This document shows, piece after piece, positions 1 through 8,595 of a stretch of 64,000 bases of DNA. The DNA is taken from positions 248,001-312,000 of the forward strand of contig NZ_FZNS01000001.1 of NCBI RefSeq assembly GCF_900188255.1, written 5' to 3'. Made by a program: the position numbers and the translations under genes. The notes under the pieces are model-generated. The model was not told the origin of the DNA and did no database searches. It saw only the letters and a list, made by a program, of their open reading frames with translations. Position 1 is the stretch's first letter. Every line of letters starts with the position of its first letter. The DNA is from Hymenobacter mucosus. Its GTDB lineage: Bacteria > Bacteroidota > Bacteroidia > Cytophagales > Hymenobacteraceae.

Positions 1-179
1 GTAATGGGTTGCTTCATGGCTTGCTTGCCTGAGCGGGCATTGGGCAGCATGAGCTTAATTACATTGGGGTTTACCATCGTCGACACAATCAAGAAGAACA
101 ACATCAGAAAGAACATGATGTCGTTCATCGAGCTGGTCTCGACGTGGGAAGATACCTTACGGCGCCGGCTGAGGTCCAT
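1..179 (-). CDS. exbD: ExbD/TolR-type biopolymer transport protein (partial, C-terminus outside window)
   Basis: The minus-strand reading frame from the ATG at 179 runs off the window edge and gives about 59 residues. It begins MDLSRRRKVSSHVETSSMND, followed by a hydrophobic segment (residues ~20-38) with an early acidic residue (D20) and then a VNPNVIKLMLP stretch. A short cytoplasmic N-terminus, one transmembrane helix with an Asp near its start and a periplasmic domain is the ExbD/TolR plan; the Asp belongs to the proton path. It lies directly downstream of exbB on the same strand (88 bp), as expected for a TonB/Tol energising motor. A second ExbD copy often follows in Bacteroidota, but that lies outside the window. 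Confidence 0.85.
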   Translation of the reverse strand, partial: MDLSRRRKVSSHVETSSMNDIMFFLMLFFLIVSTMVNPNVIKLMLPNARSGKQAMKQPI

Positions 180-266
180 GGGGTGAAGTGGTGTACAGCA
201 AACTCGTGAGCCTAGATGCGAGGAAAATCTGGATTCTACTTCGCCCCCAGCAGCACGGGTTCCGCT

Positions 267-998
267 TTAGTTGTCCTGCAGAATATCCATGAACTCAATG
301 GCAGAGTTTTCCATGCGGAATACCATGCGCTCGACCATAATGCTCAACCAGTGGTAGCCAATGTGCGCAATGATACCCACAATAAGCCCCGCAGCCGAGG
401 TCACCATTTTGGTATACAGACCGCCAGAAATCTGGGCGATACCAAAGTCACCGGTGGAGCTGATGGCGTAGAAGATTTTGATAACCCCGATGATGGTACC
501 TACGAAGCCTAGCATGGGTGCAATACCCGCCACAATGCCTAGCACGTTGATATTCTTTTCGAGACGGGCAATTTCAATCTTGCCCACGTTTTCTACGCTT
601 GTTTCGATTTCTTTCAGGGGTAGCCCAATGCGGCGAATACCTTTCTCAATCATGCGCGCCAGCGGAGTTGGGTTCTGGGCGCAGAGCATCTTGGCACCTT
701 GCAAGTCGCCTTTGACCATGAGGCCCCGAATACCAGGCATAAAAGACTCCGGCACTGAGCCAGCCTTCCGGATGGTGATGTAGCGCTCCAAGATAATGTA
801 GACGGAGACGAACAGCAGCAGAAAGAGCGGTACCATAATCCATCCCCCGGCCAACACTAGGTCGATCAGTGAGAGGCCGCCCGCCGCGTTAGCGGCAGCG
901 TTGGCAGCAGTAGCGGCCGAGTCAGCGGCGGCCGGCGAGGCAGTGGGAACGGCTTCTGTGGTGGGAGTCTGCAGCAGCAGAGAGAGCAAAAAGGTCAT
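267..998 (-). CDS. exbB: MotA/TolQ/ExbB proton channel family protein
   Basis: The 243-residue protein is an inner-membrane proton-channel subunit that would work with ExbD to power TonB-dependent uptake or Tol-type envelope functions. Three hydrophobic segments are visible at about 51-71, 150-175 and 198-218. The last two carry the Gly- and Thr-rich pattern typical of ExbB/TolQ (GFVGTIIGVIKIF, then VTSAAGLIVGIIAHIGYHWL). Residues 1-45 form an Ala/Thr-rich N-terminal extension after a hydrophobic start (MTFLLSLLLQ), possibly a signal peptide; such extensions are common in Bacteroidota ExbB. It is followed by exbD and preceded on the same strand by a SPOR-domain protein. The family assignment is firm; the energised receptor is unknown. 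Confidence 0.93.
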   Translation of the reverse strand: MTFLLSLLLQTPTTEAVPTASPAAADSAATAANAAANAAGGLSLIDLVLAGGWIMVPLFLLLFVSVYIILERYITIRKAGSVPESFMPGIRGLMVKGDLQGAKMLCAQNPTPLARMIEKGIRRIGLPLKEIETSVENVGKIEIARLEKNINVLGIVAGIAPMLGFVGTIIGVIKIFYAISSTGDFGIAQISGGLYTKMVTSAAGLIVGIIAHIGYHWLSIMVERMVFRMENSAIEFMDILQDN

Positions 999-1102
999 TC
1001 GAAGAAAGGAGTACCTGGAATATTCACATGTGCGTACGCTGCGAAGGTACGGCCCTCTACCAAAGGCCGGTTTGCTTCCTGCGTACCCCTCCGGTTTCGG
1101 AG

Positions 1103-2272
1103 TTAGTAGTTTTTAATCCACAAGCTGTTACCCATCCGCTTGCGCAGGATGCTGATTTGCCGATCAGCCGAAGCCCGGTCAGCATAATCACCAGCCGACA
1201 GCATGTACTGACGGCTACCGGGCTGGGGCAGAATCACCCGGGCCGGACGGTTCAGGCGAAGCAGCGCCTGCCGGCCTTTCTCGGCATTGGCGAGGCTAGT
1301 ATAGCTGCCAGCAATGATATAGTAACGGCCTGTGCGGTTTTTAATGGTCGCACTTTCAGCCACGGTAGTTGCATTGGTAGCACGAGCTTTTTCCCAGCCC
1401 GGTGCTTTTGGCTTGGCCGCCGCCTTCTTTGGTGCTTTCTGGGTACCCAGGGCAGCAGCTACTACTGGCTTCGCAACGGACACGGGCTTTGAAGCTCCGG
1501 CTTCTACTGTAGGCACTATATTAGTTTCTAGCGGCTTAGCAACAGGTGCTTCAACTGGCACTTCCACTACTGGGCGAGGCGAAGAAGAAGTCATTTCTGC
1601 GGCCAGAGCGGCTTGCTGACGCGTTACGACGGGCTGAGTATTCGTGGAAGACGCCGGTGCGGCTTCGTTCCAGGTAATGCGCCAGCTATCGGGCAGGTAG
1701 CCGTTGTGGTCAGCAAACAAATAATTGGCCGACAAGCCGAGGCCGACAATAACGGCTCCGGCTAGTACCTGCAAGGCACGTACGGCCCGCTTGGAGCGGG
1801 ATGCTGCCAGAATGGGGGCAGCCGTGGGCCGCTCCCGGGCTAGCAAGGCATCGGTAGCCCGGATGGGGCGCGAGACTAGTTCGGGCAGTCCGAAGCTAGC
1901 TGCTAGCAGATTTTCCTTACCAGTGTACTCAAACTCTAAGCCGCGGCCCGGAGCGTGCCGGAACAAACCTACTCCGCGCAACTCCGTGCGCTGACCTGTT
2001 TCTAGCTCCTGCTGCATGCGGTGCACGGCTTCCCGCACTAGCTGCCGGGCCTGCGCGGGCCCCACGTTCATGGCTCGTGCCACGGCATCTACCAGCAGCC
2101 CGTCGTTGCGGGTTAGGGACTGGTTAAAGGCGACGCGCTTCGTTGGCGGGGCCAGGGTATGGCGCACCGGGTGAATGCGAGCAGGCTCGTACTCCGTAAT
2201 CAAGCCCCCAAAGTCGGGAATGATAACGCAGTCATGGTCGTGCAGGAGGTTATGAATATGATCAGCAAGCAT
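1103..2272 (-). CDS. HU-CCDC81 and SPOR domain membrane protein
   Basis: The protein has 389 residues. Residues 1-~130 match the paired HU-like CCDC81 domains found in Bacteroidota SPOR proteins (opening MLADHIHNLLHDHDCVIIPD, then FGGL and a VRHTLAPPTKRVAFN segment). A single membrane helix follows at about 165-186, then a Pro/Ala/Lys-rich linker. A SPOR domain spans ~313-389, starting RTGRYYIIAGSY, and would bind peptidoglycan denuded of stem peptides. The predicted topology is a cytoplasmic HU-like domain and a periplasmic SPOR domain, so the protein could connect nucleoid or cytoplasmic partners with the cell wall, possibly at division sites. It sits 104 bp upstream of exbB. The domain calls are confident; the role is inference. 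Confidence 0.88.
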   Translation of the reverse strand: MLADHIHNLLHDHDCVIIPDFGGLITEYEPARIHPVRHTLAPPTKRVAFNQSLTRNDGLLVDAVARAMNVGPAQARQLVREAVHRMQQELETGQRTELRGVGLFRHAPGRGLEFEYTGKENLLAASFGLPELVSRPIRATDALLARERPTAAPILAASRSKRAVRALQVLAGAVIVGLGLSANYLFADHNGYLPDSWRITWNEAAPASSTNTQPVVTRQQAALAAEMTSSSPRPVVEVPVEAPVAKPLETNIVPTVEAGASKPVSVAKPVVAAALGTQKAPKKAAAKPKAPGWEKARATNATTVAESATIKNRTGRYYIIAGSYTSLANAEKGRQALLRLNRPARVILPQPGSRQYMLSAGDYADRASADRQISILRKRMGNSLWIKNY

Positions 2273-2347
2273 TCGAAAGCAGCTACGGTGGGTAAAGTAC
2301 TAAGCAAGAAACAGAATCGCCAAGACGCGGCAGTGGGCATCTGCACT

Positions 2348-2403
2348 GCAAAGGACCTTATTGACTACTACTGTGAACGTAGTAGGGCAACAAGGTCCTT
2401 TGC
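2348..2403 (-). terminator. Inverted repeat, probable terminator after the TonB-receptor-like gene
   Basis: The arms GCAAAGGACCTT and AAGGTCCTTTGC pair perfectly and extend inward imperfectly (TTG, then ACTACTAC with GTAGTAG). The repeat lies after the stop of the barrel gene (2466) and before the start of the HU/SPOR gene (2272), so it probably separates their transcripts. There is no strong U-tract. Confidence 0.5.
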
Positions 2404-2465
2404 GGAGGTATACTAGCCACTACCTGATGCGGTAGTTCGGGCGGGTTTCTGCATTTACTCAGCAA

Positions 2466-4181
2466 TTAAAATTCATACGTGGCACCGGCCAGTACGTTGA
2501 TTCCCTTCACTGGATAGTTTAGGAAACGCTCGTACTTACGGCCCAGCAAGTTGTTGCCAAGAGCAAATATGGACAGATTTTCCATAATGCGGTAATCAGC
2601 ACGCAGGTTCAGATCCACCACCGTATCCGTAGGCCGGGTGCGGGCGGTGTACAGAACGGGCCTTGGGGTGGGCGGCACGGATGGGTTTTCCTGCCGAAGG
2701 TAGCTCGTACCATAGCTGGAACTATAGGTGTATAGTTCGGCGCCTAGCAGCAGCTTATCGTACATGTTGTAGGTACCGAATAGCGTTGACTGAAAGGCAG
2801 GACGGTGGTAGGCTTCGGCGAGAGAATGCACCTTATACCCGTTGTAATCAGCCTTAAATCCTACCCGCGTTTTTTCGGCAGCGTTGTAAATAATTTCGCC
2901 GTGAATGTTGAGCAGTTGGGTTGCTTTCTTGTCATACACCAAGTCGAACTTGGTTGAGTCGCGCAAGGAGTTATTGTAGAAGTACAGATTCCGGTCGTTG
3001 CTCACCGTCACCTTCGCATTCACCTCCAGGGCCCGGGCGGGAGCAGCCTGGAAGCCCACGTACAAGGTAGGTCCCCGGCGGGTGTCGGCTACGCGCTGGT
3101 TGGGCGCCAACCAGGGATTTTCGGTGGTCAGGTCGTACATCGTTACCCGCTGGACAGCGCCTCCCAGGCCGGCAAAGACTAAGAACTTGTCTTCCGTAAC
3201 AGTGTACCCCAACCGGATGGCCGGATAAGCATTAAACTGTTTGGCATTGCTAATAGTGTCGCCGGTATAGCCGAGGGTGGCTCCCACCGATACGGCCAGA
3301 CGGTTCAAGGTTAGCTCGTAGGCCGGCGTAACTTGCACGTAGGGCCGGCTGTAGCTGAGGGAGTCCTTGAAGGAAATAAACGACACGTCGCCATCCACGC
3401 GTACCCGGCTGGTTTCGCCCAGCCGATAGGTAGAGCGCAAAGCGGCGAATACGTTGCTTTCCTTAGCAGTAAACCGGTCTTTCCAGTAGTTGAACCCTAC
3501 GCCAAAATCGTACTGAAAGGCCGCGTCCGTGGCTCGGTTGCGGGCATACAGCTTGATGGCAGCGCGGGTAAAGGTTTGCTTAATAGAATCCTCCGCTGGG
3601 GGCAGCCGCAGGGTTTCACGGTTGTAGCCGTAGAAGTTGTACCGCTCCCGGCCTACGCTGGCCGTAGCTCCCAGCACCAGCGGCCCGTTGTAAGTTTCGC
3701 CGTTCAACGACAGACTCGTTTGGCTCTGCCCGGAGTTCTTCTTGTCGATGGGGCCGTTGGCCGACGAGAGATGACTGAAGTCGAGGCCGTAGCTGGCCGC
3801 GTCGCTCCGGGTGTTGTGCAGATGAGCTTTGCCGTACAGAGTGCCGTAGTTGCCTACCCCCGCTTTTAGGTAGTTGCCGGTGAGTGCAGGCAGTTCCTCC
3901 TGCCGGATAGTCAGCACGCGCACCGAGGGATTGAGCCGGTCGGCGGGCAGCTTAAAATCGGGGTACGTGTAGGCTACCTTGGGCCCACTTTTAGCGGGAG
4001 CCTCAATGGCAACCTTCTCAAAGTTGCGGGTAGCTTCGGGCAGCTCATTCACCCGCTCCTTCACAATCTCAATTTCGGCGTCCTCAATCTTGCCGCGCGT
4101 CTTCTGCGCCCACACTGTAGCGGGGGCAGCAACACTCAACAAAGCCGCAGCGGCCAGTAGTCTCGACGGTTGAAACGTCAT
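2466..4181 (-). CDS. TonB-dependent receptor-like outer membrane beta-barrel protein
   Basis: The protein has 571 residues with a clear signal peptide (MTFQPSRLLAAAALLSVAAP, predicted cleavage after VWA at ~25). The rest consists of alternating polar/aromatic beta-strand pairs, and it ends in an aromatic residue (ATYEF), typical of BAM-inserted barrels. A late segment (FALGNNLLGRKYERFLNYPV) is typical of the last strands of TonB-dependent receptors. No N-terminal plug or carboxypeptidase-like domain is visible and the length is short for a full receptor, so it may be a plug-less porin-like relative. It lies 102 bp downstream of a large exported TPR protein and upstream of HU/SPOR, exbB and exbD on the same strand, suggesting an envelope module. 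The substrate is unknown. Confidence 0.75.
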   Translation of the reverse strand: MTFQPSRLLAAAALLSVAAPATVWAQKTRGKIEDAEIEIVKERVNELPEATRNFEKVAIEAPAKSGPKVAYTYPDFKLPADRLNPSVRVLTIRQEELPALTGNYLKAGVGNYGTLYGKAHLHNTRSDAASYGLDFSHLSSANGPIDKKNSGQSQTSLSLNGETYNGPLVLGATASVGRERYNFYGYNRETLRLPPAEDSIKQTFTRAAIKLYARNRATDAAFQYDFGVGFNYWKDRFTAKESNVFAALRSTYRLGETSRVRVDGDVSFISFKDSLSYSRPYVQVTPAYELTLNRLAVSVGATLGYTGDTISNAKQFNAYPAIRLGYTVTEDKFLVFAGLGGAVQRVTMYDLTTENPWLAPNQRVADTRRGPTLYVGFQAAPARALEVNAKVTVSNDRNLYFYNNSLRDSTKFDLVYDKKATQLLNIHGEIIYNAAEKTRVGFKADYNGYKVHSLAEAYHRPAFQSTLFGTYNMYDKLLLGAELYTYSSSYGTSYLRQENPSVPPTPRPVLYTARTRPTDTVVDLNLRADYRIMENLSIFALGNNLLGRKYERFLNYPVKGINVLAGATYEF

Positions 4182-4283
4182 ACAATCGGGAGTTCAGTTA
4201 GCTGAAAGCACTGCCTGAAGCTTTGCTTTACAACTTTCTATTTTTCAGTTATTTATTTTCCGGCAAACTTGACTACTTCTCTC

Positions 4284-7200
4284 CTATTCCTCCTGTCCGA
4301 TTGGGCCATCGGTGCGGTTACTGGTCGAATCAGCAGGCTGCGCTGTGGCCGGTGCTAGTGAGCTGCGCACGGACGTTTTGCTGGTTGCCTTACTTGGGGC
4401 AGGCTTGGTAGTCGAGGCCTTTGGAGTGGTTTTGCTGGGCGAGGTTTTGGGCGTGCTTGGTGCCGGGGTAGCCGGATCCGCAGGCAGTTCGGCCAACTGC
4501 TTCTTGGCGTCGTCTACCACTTCCTTCACCGGGAATTTATTGTCGATAATGGAATTGAGCGTGGCGCGGGCCTGGAAGATTTCGCCTTGGTCGCGGTAGA
4601 TATCGGCAATGAGCAGGAAGGCCCGCCCCAACCACACATCATAATTGACGAAGTCGGAATTGCTCTTGTAGGCGGCGTCCAGGGCTTCGGGATATTTCTT
4701 TTGTTGATATAGTGCCGAGGCCAGCAAGTACTGGGCTTCGGCCCCACTTTCATCCTTCGCCGTGGCCGTAGTAGCTGTCAGCTCGGTGATGGCCTGATCG
4801 AAATTGCCGGCCTTGTAACTGGCTTTGCCGAGGTAGAGCGATGCCAGGTTGGTAGCGTTGAGAGCAGCTCCGCCCTGGGTTTGCAGCTCCTGCGCAATGC
4901 GACGAGTGCCTTCCAGGTCGCCCGCCTCGTAGTAGCTCTTCATCAACCCAATACCGGCATTGGCCACTTCCCGCTTATTCTGCGATACTTCTCGCAAGCG
5001 GGCGTAGTAGCGGGCAGCTTCGGCATAGTTCTTATTCTCGAACTCCAACTCAGCCAAGCGCCCCACGGCTCGGTTTACAAACTCGCTCTTCCCTTCGTCT
5101 ACCACGGCTTTCAGACGAGGTAGCGCATCGGCTTTGCGGCCGGTCTTCAGGTAGGAATCGGCCAGGAAGAATCGGCCATCAGCCGCCAGCACCGTATTTG
5201 GATATTGTTGCAGGTAGCCCTCCAGGCGCGGAATAGCTTGGGCGTATTTCTCGGCGAGGTACAGCGACTTGGCCGCTTCAAACTCCACGCTTTCGGTGGC
5301 TTTGCTGTCGGGGTTCTGCTGCTTAAACTGGGCCAAGGACTGGTCAAACTCTTCGGTGCGCCCGAGGGCCGATAAGCTTTCCTGAAGGCTGTAAATAGCA
5401 CTGCTGGCCGCCTTTGTGCGCGGGTACTGGCTGAGCACCTGGCGGAAGTCGGCCACGGCTTTTTCGTGCTGCTCCAGGTTCTGGTAGGCCACGCCCCGCT
5501 TTTGCAGCGCCTGAGGAATCAGGGTGGAGTTAGGCCGGTTCTGGATTAGCTTCGTGAAGCCATCTACGGCGGGCTGAAACTCCCCAGCTTCGTAGTCGAG
5601 CTGGGCCTGCTGGAACACGGCATCCTCCGCGTAGCGCGAACTAGGCGCGGTTTTCAGCAGGGTATTTAGGGTAGTAGCCGCTTCCTGGCGCTTACCCATA
5701 AGCCCCAGCGTAATTCCTTTCCGGTAATAGGCGTAGTCCTTGTCGGCGGCGTTGGCTTGAATTACTTTATCGTACTGGTCAAGAGCCTGCTGGTAGTTTT
5801 TCGACACGTAATAAATGTCGCCCAGGCGAAGGGTCACGTCGTAGTAGTTCGGATAAGTAGGCTTTGCCACGGGGTCCTGAAGCCAGGCTTGAAACTGCTG
5901 GCGGGCCCGGTCATACTGCTTGGTGTTGTAGTACGCGTAGCCTAGGCCGTAGCGAGCTTTCTGGTCGAAGTCGGTTTCGGCAGCCGAGCCGGTACGGGCC
6001 GTGCGGGCCGCCGCCGTATATGCCGTAATGGCGGGCTGGTATTGCAGTCCTACGCTGTAAATTTCGCCTTTCAGGACCTGAGCAGCGGCGCGCAGGGCCT
6101 CATCTTGCGGATATTTGAGGCTCTTATCGAGTACGGGTAACGCCTCCTGGTAGCGATTGTCGTTGTAGAGCGTGGCGGCCTGTAGGTAGGCTACGCGCTG
6201 GTAGGTAGCGTTGAGCTTGGTACTCCGGTCGTCAAGGTTATCAAGGTAGTTGAGGGCCTGGGCGTAGTCGGAGGAATTGAGGAAACTCTCGCTCAGGATG
6301 TCGTCGGCAGCGGCTTGATTTTTAGAGCGGGGATACTTCTTCTGGAAGTCGCGCAGGGCGGCAATTACTTCCTGCGTGTTGCCCAGTTCGTAGCTCACCT
6401 GCGCGTACTTCAGCGTAGAGTTCTCACTGATTACCTTGTCAAAGTTGAGCTTGCGCGCGGCATCAAACGAGTTTAGCGCAAGCTGCTTCTGGTTGGTTTG
6501 GAGGTAGCTGAGGCCCAAGTGGTAGGCAGCATTCTGGCCCAGGGTATCGCGGCGCACGGCTACGTTCTTTAGGCTTCCAATGGCACCTTTGAAGTCGCCC
6601 TGCTTGAAGTTGGAGTAGCCAATTTTGTACTGCACCTTGGGTTCAATGCTCTTGCGGCCCGCGGCGTACTTGTCAAAGTACTCGGCAGCTTGCTTGAAGT
6701 CCTGCTTCTGGTAGTAGGCGTCGCCCACCAGCAGCTGAATCTCGTCGGCGCTTTGGGGCGGCGGTGTTTGAGCCAGCGCACGCGACCCGTATTCAATGAG
6801 GCCGTCGTAGTTGCCTTCTTTATAGAAGATCTGCGTCATGAGGGCCGGTACTACCGGGCGGTAGGCATCGTTCTGTTCGGCCACCGCTAGGTCCTGACGG
6901 GCGGCGGCGTAGTCGCCAGCACTGGACGCCAAAATACCGGCGTAGTAGGAGCTGGCGTAGCGGTACTGGTGGTTGCCGGCTTTGTTACGGTCAAACTGCA
7001 GCTTGGCCTTGTCAAACTCCTTCTGGGAAAAGTAGCTGTAGCCCAGCTTAAATTCAGCTTCGGCCCGCTGGTCGTTGGTCAGGTTGTCGGGGCCCACTTT
7101 CTGCAGGTAGTCAATCGACTTCGCGTAATCCTTCTTATCGAAGTAAAACTTGCCGAGCTGAAAATAGGCTTCGGGGGCTTTGGGGTGGGCCGGATTGGCC

Positions 7201-7505
7201 GCCGCAAACGCTAGCACGCGGTCCTCCGCGTCGGGGTGAAACAGGTATAAGCCCGACACGGCGTAGTAATACTCGGCATCCACGGTGCGGCCCGGAGCCA
7301 ACTCCCCGTTGCGGCGCTGGGTTAGCTCTAGGTAGCGCTGAAAGGACTGCTGCGCGGCACCATACTTACCTTTATCGAAGAGTTCGAGGCCCTCTTGGAA
7401 GTAGCGCTCGTCATTGGTGAACACCTGGGTTTGCTGGGCAGTGGCGGCCAGCGGCGCGGCGGCACTGAGCGAGGCGGCCAGCGCCAGACGGGGGAATAGT
7501 TTCAT
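4284..7505 (-). CDS. Large exported tetratricopeptide repeat protein
   Basis: The protein has 1073 residues. A signal peptide covers 1-23 (cleavage near ATA/Q). From about 30 to 1010 it is almost entirely TPR-type helical repeats with patterns such as Y..A...F......P......A...LG.. (for example FDKGKYGAAQQSFQRYLEL and YFDKKDYAKSIDYLQKV). The last ~55 residues form a Pro/Thr/Ser/Lys-rich low-complexity tail. TPR arrays scaffold protein complexes, and in Bacteroidota such long periplasmic proteins often accompany outer-membrane barrels. It is the first gene of the minus-strand envelope cluster and is followed after 102 bp by the barrel gene. No catalytic motif is visible. The exact partner is unknown. 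Confidence 0.85.
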   Translation of the reverse strand: MKLFPRLALAASLSAAAPLAATAQQTQVFTNDERYFQEGLELFDKGKYGAAQQSFQRYLELTQRRNGELAPGRTVDAEYYYAVSGLYLFHPDAEDRVLAFAAANPAHPKAPEAYFQLGKFYFDKKDYAKSIDYLQKVGPDNLTNDQRAEAEFKLGYSYFSQKEFDKAKLQFDRNKAGNHQYRYASSYYAGILASSAGDYAAARQDLAVAEQNDAYRPVVPALMTQIFYKEGNYDGLIEYGSRALAQTPPPQSADEIQLLVGDAYYQKQDFKQAAEYFDKYAAGRKSIEPKVQYKIGYSNFKQGDFKGAIGSLKNVAVRRDTLGQNAAYHLGLSYLQTNQKQLALNSFDAARKLNFDKVISENSTLKYAQVSYELGNTQEVIAALRDFQKKYPRSKNQAAADDILSESFLNSSDYAQALNYLDNLDDRSTKLNATYQRVAYLQAATLYNDNRYQEALPVLDKSLKYPQDEALRAAAQVLKGEIYSVGLQYQPAITAYTAAARTARTGSAAETDFDQKARYGLGYAYYNTKQYDRARQQFQAWLQDPVAKPTYPNYYDVTLRLGDIYYVSKNYQQALDQYDKVIQANAADKDYAYYRKGITLGLMGKRQEAATTLNTLLKTAPSSRYAEDAVFQQAQLDYEAGEFQPAVDGFTKLIQNRPNSTLIPQALQKRGVAYQNLEQHEKAVADFRQVLSQYPRTKAASSAIYSLQESLSALGRTEEFDQSLAQFKQQNPDSKATESVEFEAAKSLYLAEKYAQAIPRLEGYLQQYPNTVLAADGRFFLADSYLKTGRKADALPRLKAVVDEGKSEFVNRAVGRLAELEFENKNYAEAARYYARLREVSQNKREVANAGIGLMKSYYEAGDLEGTRRIAQELQTQGGAALNATNLASLYLGKASYKAGNFDQAITELTATTATAKDESGAEAQYLLASALYQQKKYPEALDAAYKSNSDFVNYDVWLGRAFLLIADIYRDQGEIFQARATLNSIIDNKFPVKEVVDDAKKQLAELPADPATPAPSTPKTSPSKTTPKASTTKPAPSKATSKTSVRSSLAPATAQPADSTSNRTDGPIGQEE

Positions 7506-7694
7506 CAGGAAGCGTTACGCTTAGAACAGTCCGGGCCTTTACAGACCGCAGAATCAGCCAAAAGTAGCGAAAAGTTTGGCCGAGGTTGCCCGCAAAGAGG
7601 CCTTTTTGCCGGTGGTAACGCGGGCCGGTGAGTGTTTGGTGTAGGAAATCCGGAATTCCTGACGGGTTTGGGAGCCTATTCCCTCTATAGCTAT

Positions 7695-8498
7695 ATGCAA
7701 CGTTTCTATTTCGCTTTACTCCTCGGGTTCATCAGCTTCTGCCTCGACGGTTGCTCCGAGCCTACTTCTTCTACCTCCGCTTACGCGCGAAACCCCACCA
7801 TATCCGATGCGCGGGGTCGGCCGCGGAATTCCACTACGTTTTACTTTCCAGCCGCTGATTCCTCTTATCCATTCACTAACTCAGTGGAGTACCCACCTAG
7901 TCAATTACTATATGCTTCCTGCAATTTGCTGTACTTTGGCGCGCCGGTTCTCTCTAACTACTATCTGAATACTGATGTCTACCGGTTCCTGTGGCTGCGT
8001 TCTTTTAACCAACCAGTACTGCTGACGCTTCGCCGCAGTGCTACTGGCGGCAGCATCCGGACGCAATTTTTGGATAAGCCAAACTGCGGAATAAAACTGG
8101 TTACCGTACAATTTATTCCACCTAAGGCATCGGCGCAGCAGGTAAAGCAGCTGGAACAAGAGCTTCGAAAGCGCCAGGCTGACCTGCTACAGCAGCAAAG
8201 GATAGCTAAAATCAACCGGCCGCCCGTTCACATCACAAGCAAAGAAACTACCCGCTCTATTTCCCCGCAGCAGTGGCAACAATTTGAGCAGCTGCTAGCG
8301 CAGAGCAGATTTCAGCAATTGCCGCCCTTCGAAGCACCAACCGGGGCGATAGATGGTGCTTCCTGGCTATTGGAATCCCACCAAGCTAGCGGCTACCATA
8401 TGGTGTTTCGCCACGAACCGAATGCAGCTGAAGGTTTTCGCAGAGCGTGCGAGTATTTACTCGACCTGAGTTCGGCACGTGCAGAAGAGCGTTATTAG
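7695..8498 (+). CDS. Hypothetical lipoprotein
   Basis: I chose the ATG at 7695 because it opens a lipoprotein signal peptide (MQRFYFALLLGFISFCLDGC), with a likely lipidated Cys at residue 20. The alternative start 63 bp upstream only adds an unlikely leader. The mature part (about 247 residues) has a YRFLWLRSF motif, a Gln/Lys-rich helical segment near the middle, and a C-terminal motif of the type DGASWLLE...GYHMVFRHEPN followed by an aromatic/Leu-rich helix. I recall similar Bacteroidota lipoproteins of unknown function but cannot name a family. It precedes the exported hydrolase by 97 bp on the same strand and may be co-transcribed with it. Confidence 0.7.
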   Translation: MQRFYFALLLGFISFCLDGCSEPTSSTSAYARNPTISDARGRPRNSTTFYFPAADSSYPFTNSVEYPPSQLLYASCNLLYFGAPVLSNYYLNTDVYRFLWLRSFNQPVLLTLRRSATGGSIRTQFLDKPNCGIKLVTVQFIPPKASAQQVKQLEQELRKRQADLLQQQRIAKINRPPVHITSKETTRSISPQQWQQFEQLLAQSRFQQLPPFEAPTGAIDGASWLLESHQASGYHMVFRHEPNAAEGFRRACEYLLDLSSARAEERY

Positions 8499-8595
8499 GG
8501 TACCTGAGGTAGTGGCTTGCACCAGTAAATTCAGATGGCCGGGCAACCATCCAACGGGGCAAGGAGTCTTCTGGTTAGCCTATCTTTCCCCACCT

